Source: CAWVWD01 sp965662365
GTDB lineage: Bacteria > Bacteroidota > Bacteroidia > Chitinophagales > Saprospiraceae
Direction of reading: 5' to 3'
Assembly: GCA_965662365.1 (NCBI GenBank)
Contig: CBFIHR010000044.1
Coordinates: forward strand, 1-37,289
DNA: 37,289 nt
The first letter of the stretch is position 1, and every line of letters starts with the position of its first letter. The position numbers were made by a program, and so were the translations under genes. Below are positions 23,363 to 32,182 of this stretch, piece by piece. The notes beneath the pieces are model-generated. The model worked only from the letters and a program-made list of their open reading frames with translations, did not search any database and had not been told where the DNA came from.

Positions 23363-25660
23363 ATGAGATACCTACACTCAATTTTTTTTATTCTAATATC
23401 TAACATTTCCGTAACCGCACAATCGTTTAATTGGGTTTTTCACGCTGGAGATCATATTAATGATTATACAACAGCAATGGCAACTGATAACTTTGGAAAT
23501 ACTTATATCGCTGGAGTTGCAGCAGATGGAAGTTTCGGAAACATTCAAATGCCTTTTTTAGGTTATTACTTAGCCAAATTAGATAGTACAGGAAGTATCG
23601 TTTGGACACGGCACATTGATAATCAATATGTTCAAACACAAGAAATATTAATTGATACTAATGGCGATATTATTGTCGCCGGTTACTTTTCGAATGATAT
23701 AAACCATCAGGGTTTTTATGTTAATAATCAATTTGCCGCAATAGGAAGTTCATTTGTGATGAAATATAATGCAAACGGCTCACTTATCTGGGGGAAAGCT
23801 TTTCATCCTGGGCCTACTGGTGGAAAAACAACGACATGGGCAGCAACATTAGATTCAAACAATGATATTTATCTAGCTGGTTTTACCAATATCTATGTTA
23901 GGGAAAATAATAGCCCAATAACACCATCAGTCGTTGGAAAAAAAGATATGTTTATTTTAAAACTAAATTCGTCCGGGAATACGGTTTGGGCAAAATTAGG
24001 TGGAGGAACAGAAGATGATGAAGCAGTAGATATTGCTTTTTATAATAATCATCTATATGTTCTTGGAAATGTCCAGAGTAGCACCATGCAATTTGATACG
24101 GTAACAGCTAATCTTGCCTCTGCAGGTGTTGCAAAACCAATTTTAGTAAAATACTCTTTAGATGGTGATGTAGAATCTGTCAAAACATTGGCAGACGTAG
24201 ATGTAATACAAGAAAGAATTGAAATTAGCTCTTCAGGAAGCATTTACACTTTGGGAAGGGTTTTCGGTACCGTTATTTTTTATCCTAATGATACCATTCA
24301 AGCGTCAAGTATTGGTGATGGTTATATAGCACGACATGATTTAGAAGGAAGTTGTTTATGGGTAAGAAAAATTGGAGCAGAATATAATCCATCTAAATGG
24401 ACAAATAGGGATTTCATAACAGATGCTAATGACAATATATATATTGTAAATAATTTTTACCAAAACTTTACTACTGAAACCTTTAGTTTAAGTGCTACTG
24501 GACCGGGTTATCTTTCTGATATTTACATAGCAAAATACAATGAAATAGGGTATCCTCAATGGGCTCAATCGGGAGGAAGTACAGAGTTTGATTATGGTGG
24601 AAATATTAGGTTGGATTATCAAAATCGCTTAGTTGTTTCGGGACATTATCAAGGACTAAGTGCAACTTTTGGAGGGATTATCTTTCCAAATAATAGTGGG
24701 AATAATAATGCAGATTTTTTTGTAACTTCTGTAAATAATATACTTCCGGATACTTGTCCTGTAATTACGCTTCCTGTGATTGCTCCTAAAACCTCATTTT
24801 GTGAAGGTGATTCTGTAGAATTAAAAATCAATAATAATCCTTATGCTATTTTCTTGCAATGGTATAAAGACGGTGTCCCAATACCTGAAGCAACAGACAA
24901 CCGCATCTATGCAAAAGAAGCAGGAATATACACTGTCGGTATTAATGAAAATACAGCTTGTTTACTTTCATCTACAGATGTTCAATTAACAGAACTGCTA
25001 TATCCAACGCTGGAGTTACCTGAAGATACAATCATTTGTCCAGAAGATATGATAGACGTAACAGCGATTACAAATGCTCCTACAATATCTTGGTCAAATG
25101 GCGATACCACTACTACAACAACTTTACTCGCCAATGAAATAGGAATCGCAACTGTTTCTTTAAATGGCTGTGAACGGTCTGATACGGTAATTGCAGGTCC
25201 ACGGCTTTTCCCAGGTATTCAGTTGACAAAGAATGAAATCAGTACATTAACTGCTTCTGGAGGTATATTTTATGAATGGTATTTTGAAGACAGTTTAATT
25301 TTAAGTGGAACAGATAGTATTTTTCAAGCATTGGAGTATGGAACTTATCAGGTGACTGGATATGATGAATTTGGGTGTAAAAAAACAGTAAGCATGGATA
25401 TCGATTTTACCAATTGTCAAGAAATAATGATCTATCCAAATCCCAGTAATGGTGTTTTTACAATCCGTGCTATTCCTGAAAAAATAGAATCAATTATTAT
25501 TTATAACACTATTGGACAAATAGTATATCAGCATAATGAACCCCTTTCAAGTAAAGAGTTATTAAATTTAGAAGCTGAGCTGAGTGGAGGAATATATTTC
25601 ATGTCCGTAAAAACCGCCAATGATTGCACTGTAATGCAAAAAATTATAATTAGAAAATAA
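23363..25660 (+). CDS. Large secreted beta-propeller/Ig-like protein with T9SS sorting domain
   Basis: 765 residues from the ATG at 23363, which opens a proper signal peptide (MRYLHSIFFILISNISVTAQ); an upstream TTG at 23288 only adds non-signal sequence. The N-terminal half (about 25-460) is a series of blades with TDNFGNTYIAGVAADGSF, DTNGDIIVAGYFSND, DSNNDIYLAGFTN and DANDNIYIVNNFY, that is SBBP-type propeller repeats. Ig/PKD-like modules follow (LPVIAPKTSFCEGDSVELK, LQWYKDGVPIPEA, VSLNGCERSDT). The last 75 residues are the T9SS domain (IMIYPNPSNGVF, GGIYFMSVKTAN, KIIIRK). It should be exported and probably binds polymers or surfaces. No enzyme motif. AT-richer than most neighbours. Confidence 0.87.
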   Translation: MRYLHSIFFILISNISVTAQSFNWVFHAGDHINDYTTAMATDNFGNTYIAGVAADGSFGNIQMPFLGYYLAKLDSTGSIVWTRHIDNQYVQTQEILIDTNGDIIVAGYFSNDINHQGFYVNNQFAAIGSSFVMKYNANGSLIWGKAFHPGPTGGKTTTWAATLDSNNDIYLAGFTNIYVRENNSPITPSVVGKKDMFILKLNSSGNTVWAKLGGGTEDDEAVDIAFYNNHLYVLGNVQSSTMQFDTVTANLASAGVAKPILVKYSLDGDVESVKTLADVDVIQERIEISSSGSIYTLGRVFGTVIFYPNDTIQASSIGDGYIARHDLEGSCLWVRKIGAEYNPSKWTNRDFITDANDNIYIVNNFYQNFTTETFSLSATGPGYLSDIYIAKYNEIGYPQWAQSGGSTEFDYGGNIRLDYQNRLVVSGHYQGLSATFGGIIFPNNSGNNNADFFVTSVNNILPDTCPVITLPVIAPKTSFCEGDSVELKINNNPYAIFLQWYKDGVPIPEATDNRIYAKEAGIYTVGINENTACLLSSTDVQLTELLYPTLELPEDTIICPEDMIDVTAITNAPTISWSNGDTTTTTTLLANEIGIATVSLNGCERSDTVIAGPRLFPGIQLTKNEISTLTASGGIFYEWYFEDSLILSGTDSIFQALEYGTYQVTGYDEFGCKKTVSMDIDFTNCQEIMIYPNPSNGVFTIRAIPEKIESIIIYNTIGQIVYQHNEPLSSKELLNLEAELSGGIYFMSVKTANDCTVMQKIIIRK

Positions 25661-25722
25661 GTAGTTAATCTTCGAATATAGCGATTATGAAAATCAAAAA
25701 AGTTTGATTCTGGGTTTAATGC

Positions 25723-25827
25723 TGAATTAGACAATCAAAAAACTAAAAAAACCGCCTTCCTAAAAAGACGGTTTGTAAGTACTATGTTTAAAATTTTGTA
25801 GGTCTTGTATTTTGATTGTCTAATTCA
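25723..25827. repeat. Nested inverted repeat with internal terminator hairpin
   Basis: Outer arms tgaattagacaatcaaaa (25723-25740) and ttttgattgtctaattca (25810-25827) are perfect 18-bp complements. Inside them lies a second hairpin, aaaccgcctt (25749-25758) with aagacggttt (25764-25773), one mismatch. The inner hairpin fits a terminator between the convergent propeller and nuclease genes. The outer arms, 105 bp end to end, look like the ends of a small MITE-like element. Confidence 0.75.
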
Positions 25828-25904
25828 AATTTAATACAGGAAGATCGTATTCTCCAAATTTTTACCATTTTCCACCTAAAAACAGGTAATTCTACCTATA
25901 CAGT

Positions 25905-27056
25905 TTACCAAATCATCAACTGTTTTACCCACTGTTCCTTTGCCGTTTGAATACGAACGGTATAAACGCCAGTCATTAAATCCGAAATATCCATCATTAA
26001 ATCTTGATTGATTGTTGACGATTTCAATAATTGTCCATTCCAATTATAGATTTCTACGGTTCCGTTTATAACGGATTTATCTAATTTGATATTTACAAAA
26101 TCTGTTGTAGGATTCGGGTAAATAGAAACGATATTTGACGATAATTGAGGTCTGGTTGAAGTAGTGTTTGAATTAACATCAAACTTAAAAGCAACCGGTC
26201 GATGGTCAGAAATATTCGTATCGTAATACGAAAAACCACCTTGTAGAAAGTCCTCAATTCGTATCGTTTCGACAACTGCACTCGAACTCTGAAACTCATC
26301 AAATAACTCATTCGTAATCATAATATGATCCAAATGCGATGGCCAACTCGGATACGACCAAGCCAATGGATAATTTTCTGCAATATCCATATCTACAAAC
26401 TTGTAATTAAAAATATCCCCCAAAACCGTTTGGAAAACATTATGCGATTCATCGTCGGTCAATTCATCATTTAAGTCGCCAACGACTAAGACATTTTTAG
26501 TCGGAAAGTTCGTATCAATATAAGTTTTCAATAAGTTCATCGCTTCATATCGACGATTTTCTTCATCGTTCGACACACCATAACTCAACGTGCCGTCTCC
26601 ACAACATTTTAAGTGATTATTAATAATAATAAAATCGTGGTCTTGTACTCGAATTTCTAAAACTTTGGGCGCTCTCGGAAAATTATTCCAATAAGGAGAA
26701 GTTTCATAAATTTCGTAATAATCCAAGACTTGAACGGCACTCGGTTTATACAAATACGCTAAACCTGCGTACCAATTCGTCTGAAAAAAAGTTTCGTACT
26801 CTGGCATAGAATTCACCATTTGCTTCCACACATTTGTATCGCCAATCTCTTGACACGCAATAATATCAGCGTCTAAGGCTTCGATTATTTGACGAACTGA
26901 ATCGACGGTTGTTGTGCCATTTTTAGGAAACCATTCGATATTCCAAGTAATAATTTCTAAAGTAGAATCGGTTCCAAAAGATAAGTCGGATAGGTTTTGA
27001 GCATTCGCAACGGAAGCTAAAATACCAAATAAAAAAATTATATATAGTCTTTTCAT
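25905..27056 (-). CDS. Secreted endonuclease/exonuclease/phosphatase (EEP) family protein with T9SS domain
   Basis: 383 residues. Signal peptide 1-19 (LASVANAQ). The EEP (DNase I-like) catalytic domain spans about 35-290, with EIITWNIEWFP (metal-binding Asn), DIIACQEIGD (metal-binding Glu), IIINNHLKCCGDG, VVGDLNDE (Asp/Asn) and SDHRPVAFKF (the final Asp-His pair). The C-terminus (about 305-383) is a T9SS sorting domain: SIYPNPTTDFVNI, GVYTVRIQTAKEQWVKQ. It is probably an extracellular nuclease that recovers phosphate or DNA, or a phosphodiesterase; the family does not decide between these. The minus-strand sequence TAATTTTG (27068-27061) lies only 4 nt before the ATG, so the message may be nearly leaderless. 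Convergent with the propeller gene. Confidence 0.88.
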   Translation of the reverse strand: MKRLYIIFLFGILASVANAQNLSDLSFGTDSTLEIITWNIEWFPKNGTTTVDSVRQIIEALDADIIACQEIGDTNVWKQMVNSMPEYETFFQTNWYAGLAYLYKPSAVQVLDYYEIYETSPYWNNFPRAPKVLEIRVQDHDFIIINNHLKCCGDGTLSYGVSNDEENRRYEAMNLLKTYIDTNFPTKNVLVVGDLNDELTDDESHNVFQTVLGDIFNYKFVDMDIAENYPLAWSYPSWPSHLDHIMITNELFDEFQSSSAVVETIRIEDFLQGGFSYYDTNISDHRPVAFKFDVNSNTTSTRPQLSSNIVSIYPNPTTDFVNIKLDKSVINGTVEIYNWNGQLLKSSTINQDLMMDISDLMTGVYTVRIQTAKEQWVKQLMIW

Positions 27057-27234
27057 AGTGCAAAATTAGGTCGGAAAATTAAGGAAACATAAAGGAAATT
27101 GAATAAAAAAAAGTTAAGGTTTCGGGCTATTTGAGCCTAAAAAAAAGGAACTATTTAGTCGTTTTAATTAATAATTTCCTATTGATTTCCTGACTCTGTA
27201 TTGAGAATAGCTTTGAGTGATACCAATTTTAGAG

Positions 27235-27810
27235 TCATCCAGATTCAAATATCAGTTCTTCAATATCTTTATTCGTCACTCGATGTTCCTTAAACTTCGC
27301 CTTTAACACATCTGCAATTGCATCGATCACAATCGGAAAATCCTGCATATTATCCAACTGAAAATGAATGGTTTCCTCACCAATTAACATCGTAATTTGT
27401 GGTCGTTCACTGGCTTGATTGAGTTGCAAAATATATCTTGAAGTAGAAGCTACCCGAATAATTTGTGGCGTTCCCTTACCTTCTACTTCTATTTTATCCG
27501 ACCAAAAACTGATTTTTTTAAACGTATAAGGCATTTTAGAATAGTTGCGAATCATTTTGAAAATCGACAAACTGAACCACAGGACAAAGCCAATAAACCA
27601 CAAAATGCCTTTCGTATCAAAATCTAACAAAGTCATAAACGGAAACGCCAACACCAAACCTATCAAACCAATAATTAGCACAATCGACCAAATCAAAAAC
27701 TGTTGTTGTTTCGTTTGAGCTGCTGAGCTGACAGCGATAATTAAAGATTTACCTCGTTGATAATCAATATCGAGGGAATTGATTACCGATTCTATTTTAA
27801 TACCGTTCAT
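27235..27810 (-). CDS. Two-TM membrane protein, paralogue of the 1-842 protein
   Basis: 191 residues. Two helices (about 38-57 and 65-83) follow a short N-terminus (INSLDIDYQRGKSLI), then a soluble beta-type domain with SFWSDKIEVEGKG, RYILQLNQASERPQITMLIG and IHFQLDNMQDFPIVIDAIAD. It lines up over its whole length with the first 172 residues of the cut-off protein at 1-842, which carries an extra domain. No named family is recognised. It follows fadJ by 88 bp on the same strand and could be the last gene of that message, but function in beta-oxidation is not implied. Confidence 0.75.
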   Translation of the reverse strand: MNGIKIESVINSLDIDYQRGKSLIIAVSSAAQTKQQQFLIWSIVLIIGLIGLVLAFPFMTLLDFDTKGILWFIGFVLWFSLSIFKMIRNYSKMPYTFKKISFWSDKIEVEGKGTPQIIRVASTSRYILQLNQASERPQITMLIGEETIHFQLDNMQDFPIVIDAIADVLKAKFKEHRVTNKDIEELIFESG

Positions 27811-27898
27811 TTGTTGTTAATTCGGTGATTGATTACATTCATTTTTAGAGTTAATTTATTCAACTCACCTTTTTTCAATAATTCCATTTAGATTTTTA

Positions 27899-30013
27899 TC
27901 AATCATGAAATATTTCCCCTTGCTTCGCCATTTCTACCAATGACTTCGCCGGTGTAAATCGTTCACCATACTTTGTTGTCAAATCATTCATGCGGTTCAC
28001 CACATTCTCCACACCCATCGCATCAATCATACGGAAAGGCCCACCAGTAAATGGCAAAAACCCGATGCCGAAAACAGCCGCCAAATCGCCATCAGTTGGA
28101 TTCGCAATAATACCCTCTTCCAAACACAAAACTGCTTCGTTGAGCATCAACATCACGCCTCGGTCTTGAATTTCGGTGATATCGAGCGTTTTATCCCCAT
28201 TACCTTTGAAGTATTTGTAGGCCGATTGATCGACCCCAGCTTTTTTACCTTTTTCATTATAATTAAAAAAGCCATTGTTATTTTTCTTGCCCTTTCGTCC
28301 GTCCGCATTCATTCGTACCACTGCATTATTAACTGTAAAACCAGGTTTTGCTTCCGCAAATGCCCGAGAACTTTCCGTCACATGAGCGGCAATATCCAAC
28401 CCAACCTCATCTAATAAGGTAATTGGCCCGACCGGAAAACCCTTTTTCAACATTGCTTTATCAACGGCTTCGATGGACAAACCCTCGTCTAATAGGTGCA
28501 AACATTCATTGGTATAAGGTGCTAAAATTCGATTAACATAAAACCCCGGTCCGTCTTTCACAACGACTACCGTTTTGCCTTGTCTCAATCCCATTTCATA
28601 ACAAGAGGCGATCACCCAATCTGCTGTTTTTTCTGTTTTTACAATTTCCAAAAGTGGCATTTTCGGAACTGGCGAAAAATAGTGCATTCCAATCACCATT
28701 TCTGGCTTTTTGGCGTATTGCATCATTTCTGTTACGGACAATGACGAGGTATTTGTCGCAATAATTACATCGTCTTTTCCATATTTTTGAACATCATCAA
28801 TAATGCGTTTTTTCAACGACATTTCTTCTAAAACCGCTTCAATTACGATATCTGCCGTATCAAAATTGTCATAAGTCAATTGTCCATTAACATTCGCAAG
28901 TTGTTGTTCTGCCTCTATTTTAGTAATGGATTTATACTTTAATTTTTTAGAAATACTTTTCCAAATTAACCTGTAAGCCGCATCGACCACTTCTTGTTTA
29001 ATATCTTTCAACAAGACATTTATTCCTTTCGTTGCACTCACTTGAGCGACGCCAGCTCCCATAAATCCAGCACCAATCATACCCAACGTATTCAACGGTT
29101 TTGCGTTGTCATAAGGATTTTTCTTATTGTCTGTCATCGCAAAAAACAACGACCGCAAACCACGACTTTCTGGGGTTAACATCAATCGTTCAAAGTGTTC
29201 GACTTCTTTGGCGTAACCAGCTTTTAATCCTTTTGTAATGCCAGTTTCAACACAATCAATAATCGCAGGAATCGCAGGATAATTGCCTTGTGATTGTTTC
29301 ATGGCCATTTTTTTGGCTTGTGAAAATAACAATCCTCGACCCAACGGACTTTCCAGTATTTTTTCTGTAAATGACAGTTTTGATTTACGAACAATTGGTT
29401 TTTTAATCAACTTTTTCGCCATGATTATTGCTGCTTGTAGCAGTTTCCCCTCATCGGTCAATTCATCTACCAGCCCCCATTTTTTTGCTCGAAACGGGTC
29501 GATTAACTTTCCAGTCAACATCATATCCAATGCTTTCTGAACGCCAATTAAACGAGGCAAACGCTGTGTTCCGCCGCCACCAGGCAAGATGCCAAGTTGT
29601 ACTTCTGGCAAGCCTAATTTAGTATGCTTAGCGGTCGTCGCAATTCGAGCGTGACAAGCCAAAATCACTTCTGTTCCTAAGCCGACACAATTTCCATTGA
29701 CAGCTGCAATAATTGGTTTTTTAGACTTTTCTAACCTCTCCAAAGATTCATGCCCTTTCTTTTGAAATGGTTTAAAATCCCCTTCTTTCTCAATCTGAAA
29801 CGCTTTAATGTCAGCACCCGCCATGAAATCTCGCTTTCGACTAATCAAAATCACGGCATGAATATCATCATTTTCAATCACTTTCGGTGCTAAGGCCTCA
29901 AACAAGCCAATGACCGATGGCGACACAATGTTGAGTTTTTCCAGTTTGTGGTCAAACCAACAAATCGCTATATTATCTTGAATTTCTATTTCTATAAAAT
30001 CGCTGAATTTCAT
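27899..30013 (-). CDS. fadJ: Fatty-acid oxidation complex alpha subunit: enoyl-CoA hydratase / 3-hydroxyacyl-CoA dehydrogenase
   Basis: 704 residues, the usual length for FadB/FadJ. The N-terminal crotonase domain (about 1-200) has the oxyanion motif DFMAGADIKAF and catalytic Glu115 (NCVGLGTEVI) and Glu137 (LGLPEVQLG). The NAD-binding domain begins at about 309 with GMIGAGFMGAGVA. HYFSPVPKMPLLEIV and DGPGFYVNR are the 3-hydroxyacyl-CoA dehydrogenase signatures, and a C-terminal helical domain ends at GPFRMIDAMG. It carries out the hydration and NAD-dependent oxidation steps of the fatty-acid beta-oxidation cycle. It follows the thiolase gene by 124 bp on the same strand, matching the alpha/beta pair FadJ/FadI. 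Confidence 0.95.
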   Translation of the reverse strand: MKFSDFIEIEIQDNIAICWFDHKLEKLNIVSPSVIGLFEALAPKVIENDDIHAVILISRKRDFMAGADIKAFQIEKEGDFKPFQKKGHESLERLEKSKKPIIAAVNGNCVGLGTEVILACHARIATTAKHTKLGLPEVQLGILPGGGGTQRLPRLIGVQKALDMMLTGKLIDPFRAKKWGLVDELTDEGKLLQAAIIMAKKLIKKPIVRKSKLSFTEKILESPLGRGLLFSQAKKMAMKQSQGNYPAIPAIIDCVETGITKGLKAGYAKEVEHFERLMLTPESRGLRSLFFAMTDNKKNPYDNAKPLNTLGMIGAGFMGAGVAQVSATKGINVLLKDIKQEVVDAAYRLIWKSISKKLKYKSITKIEAEQQLANVNGQLTYDNFDTADIVIEAVLEEMSLKKRIIDDVQKYGKDDVIIATNTSSLSVTEMMQYAKKPEMVIGMHYFSPVPKMPLLEIVKTEKTADWVIASCYEMGLRQGKTVVVVKDGPGFYVNRILAPYTNECLHLLDEGLSIEAVDKAMLKKGFPVGPITLLDEVGLDIAAHVTESSRAFAEAKPGFTVNNAVVRMNADGRKGKKNNNGFFNYNEKGKKAGVDQSAYKYFKGNGDKTLDITEIQDRGVMLMLNEAVLCLEEGIIANPTDGDLAAVFGIGFLPFTGGPFRMIDAMGVENVVNRMNDLTTKYGERFTPAKSLVEMAKQGEIFHD

Positions 30014-30137
30014 TTTTTTGTTTTTATCGCTTTCGCAAAATTAGATGGAAAACATCTTCAAAAAACCCACTTTCTCACCTCGTTCTGAACTTGTGCAACT
30101 TATGCCGATTTTTATCAGAAAAACTTCCTAAATCTTC

Positions 30138-31415
30138 CTAAACCTTTCGAATCAACATTGCATGACCATGAGCACCAGCCGCACAAGCCGCCAACAAGCC
30201 CAATTTACCATTTTCGTGATGCAAACGATTCGCTGTTGTTGTCATCAACCTCGCACCCGTTGCCCCAAACGGATGACCAATCGACAATGAGCCACCCCAA
30301 AGATTAAATTTTTCCATTGGCATTTTTCCGACCGCTTTTTCTCTATCCAGATTTGCTTTCGCAAAATCATCAGATGCTAAGGCTTCTAAGTTAGCTAAAA
30401 TTTGACCAGCAAAGGCTTCATGAAACTCAATCACATCAATATCCTCAAACGTCAAATTCTGACGCTTTAATAATTTTGAAACCGCATAAGTTGGCCCTAA
30501 TAATAGCTCATCTTCCAAACGTTGTCCCGTGAATATAAAATCGACGACCTCTGCTTTTGGCGTAAAGCCTAATGCTTTGGCCTTTGCTTCTGACATCAAC
30601 AAAACAGCGGCTCCACCATCTGTTAAAAAAGAAGAATTTGCAGCAGTCAATGTTCCAAATTTCTTATCAAAAGCCGGTCGTAATTTCGCTACTTTTTCGA
30701 CCGTAGAACCTCCACGCACACCATTATCTTTTTCAATCGCTTTAAATTTCGGCGGAATATTCACCGTGGTAATTTCTTTTGACAAAAGCCCAGCCTCTTG
30801 TGCTTTGGCAGCCAGTTGATGCGACCGCACCGCAAACGAATCTTGTGCTTCACGGCTCACCTCAAATCGTGCCGCCATAATATCACAATCTTGCCCCATC
30901 ACTCGCTTCGTTGAATATTCCGCTACTTTTGGAGCTTCCGGCACAAAATCTGAAATTCGTAAAGAAGAAATAAATTTTAAATTATCACCTAAGGTTTTAT
31001 TCCGTTGAGCTTTGAATAACTTTTTTCGCATTTTACGAGGAAACTGAATCGGTGCATCAGAAGTATGATCAACACCGCCAGCAATCACGACATCAGCTTG
31101 CCCAGTCATAATTTCCAAACAACCGTCCGCAATCGCACGATTCGCAGAAATACAAGCTTGTGAAACCGTTCGACAAGGAGTTGTATTCGGAACACCAGCC
31201 ATCAAAGCCGCTTCCCGAGCAACATTTGGCGTTTCGATATTAGAAATGACATTTCCCATAATAACCGCATCAATTTCACTCGGTTCGATTCCCGTTTTAG
31301 TCAACAAACCTTTTATTGCAAAACCACCTAATTGATACGACATCAAATTCATATAATCCGTACCAGATTTTAAAAACGGAGTTCTACTGCCATCTATGAT
31401 TACTACTTTTTGCAT
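30138..31415 (-). CDS. fadI: Acetyl-CoA C-acyltransferase (3-ketoacyl-CoA thiolase)
   Basis: 425 residues, thiolase fold. Nucleophile Cys88 in TVSQACISANRA, His in VIEFHEAFAGQ, His in GGSLSIGHPFGATGAR, and C-terminal Cys in LAACAAGAHGHAM. The insertion LRISDFVPEAPKVAEYSTKR with RVMGQDCDIMA is typical of the FadI type and not of short AtoB thiolases. It cleaves 3-ketoacyl-CoA to acetyl-CoA and a shortened acyl-CoA, and partners the neighbouring FadJ. In this window the order on the minus strand is acyl-CoA dehydrogenase, DUF gene, fadI, fadJ. Confidence 0.94.
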   Translation of the reverse strand: MQKVVIIDGSRTPFLKSGTDYMNLMSYQLGGFAIKGLLTKTGIEPSEIDAVIMGNVISNIETPNVAREAALMAGVPNTTPCRTVSQACISANRAIADGCLEIMTGQADVVIAGGVDHTSDAPIQFPRKMRKKLFKAQRNKTLGDNLKFISSLRISDFVPEAPKVAEYSTKRVMGQDCDIMAARFEVSREAQDSFAVRSHQLAAKAQEAGLLSKEITTVNIPPKFKAIEKDNGVRGGSTVEKVAKLRPAFDKKFGTLTAANSSFLTDGGAAVLLMSEAKAKALGFTPKAEVVDFIFTGQRLEDELLLGPTYAVSKLLKRQNLTFEDIDVIEFHEAFAGQILANLEALASDDFAKANLDREKAVGKMPMEKFNLWGGSLSIGHPFGATGARLMTTTANRLHHENGKLGLLAACAAGAHGHAMLIRKV

Positions 31416-31430
31416 ATCTCTACTTTTTAT

Positions 31431-31452
31431 GGCAAAGGCAGTGCCGTTTGCC
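31431..31452. other. Small hairpin before fadI
   Basis: ggcaaa (31431-31436) and tttgcc (31447-31452) pair, with ggc/gcc inside and one bulge. It lies 15 bp upstream of the thiolase start. It may be a translation-affecting structure or a decayed repeat. Confidence 0.35.
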
Positions 31453-31471
31453 CTACTATAAAATTTTCGTC

Positions 31472-31492
31472 ATTGCGGCCTTGAGCCGCAAT
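31472..31492. repeat. Compact gtcattgcgg repeat hairpin
   Basis: attgcggc (31472-31479) and gccgcaat (31485-31492) pair perfectly around cttga, followed by ctcctaaatgc. This is the cgtcattgcg...gcaatctcc repeat type, a cousin of R1/R2. It lies between the DUF gene and fadI. Confidence 0.65.
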
Positions 31493-31573
31493 CTCCTAAA
31501 TGCTTAACTTCCAATATTTAGAAAGAACAAATCAAAACTTGTCATCCGACTAATTTTAAACAATTATCTCACA

Positions 31574-31593
31574 ATCAAACCTTACTTTTTGAA
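31574..31593. repeat. 20-nt repeat atcaaaccttactttttgaa, copy 2
   Basis: An exact copy of 23176-23195. It lies just downstream of the DUF gene (minus strand). Confidence 0.55.
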
Positions 31594-31612
31594 TACTTAA
31601 AATTTTACATTT

Positions 31613-32182
31613 TCATTCTTTAAATTTACTTAGAAGTTCATCTTTCCAGTCAGGCTTGCCATAAGCATCAGCCTCTGTTATATGTCCATCAATATAACTT
31701 ACTCTTGTAACTTGTTTGCCTTGTCTATAAATTATTTGTAATCCATGTTCTATTTCCCATTCACACTCACAACAAATTTGAACATACATATCTTGTTCCT
31801 TATAAGGTCTTTTTGTAACTTCTATTCCACTGGGGTAAACAAATTTCCATATTTCTTTTTCATCCTTTATATCCCAAAGTTTTTCATTAAATTCATTATA
31901 TCCAACACCTTCTAAATTTTCCATACAATTTCTATAAACAAGATTAGAAATCGCTTCTCTTTCTATTTTTCCCTTTTGTAAAAATCGCTCAATAGCTAAA
32001 TCTGCTTCTTTTAAGTCTTTCTCATCTTCCAAATCTAAAAAAGTAATTTTAAGTTTTTTTCCATCGAAAAATGGAATGTTAATAAAATCACTTTCCCACC
32101 AACCTTCATATTGTTCGTCTTCTTTTAACTTCCCAATAACCCTTGATTCTATTTCTCTCATTTTTGATAGATTTTTAAGCAT
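31613..32182 (-). CDS. DUF2262/DUF6985-like protein of unknown function, AT-rich insert in the beta-oxidation operon
   Basis: 190 residues from the ATG at 32182, whose first bases atgcttaa overlap the dehydrogenase stop codon; the longer frame upstream merely reads back through the dehydrogenase gene, and a second ATG at 32161 is also possible. No signal peptide, no TM helix. The C-terminal part has FVYPSGIEVTKRPYKEQDMY, QICCECEWEIEHGL and a final VSYIDGHITEADAYGKPDW, a layout I recall from DUF2262 or DUF6985 proteins that often appear as stand-alone or immunity-type genes. Function unknown. Sampled lines are about 27-33% GC, against up to about 50% in the dehydrogenase, and Arg is often AGA. 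Both suggest a later arrival. Confidence 0.65.
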   Translation of the reverse strand: MLKNLSKMREIESRVIGKLKEDEQYEGWWESDFINIPFFDGKKLKITFLDLEDEKDLKEADLAIERFLQKGKIEREAISNLVYRNCMENLEGVGYNEFNEKLWDIKDEKEIWKFVYPSGIEVTKRPYKEQDMYVQICCECEWEIEHGLQIIYRQGKQVTRVSYIDGHITEADAYGKPDWKDELLSKFKE

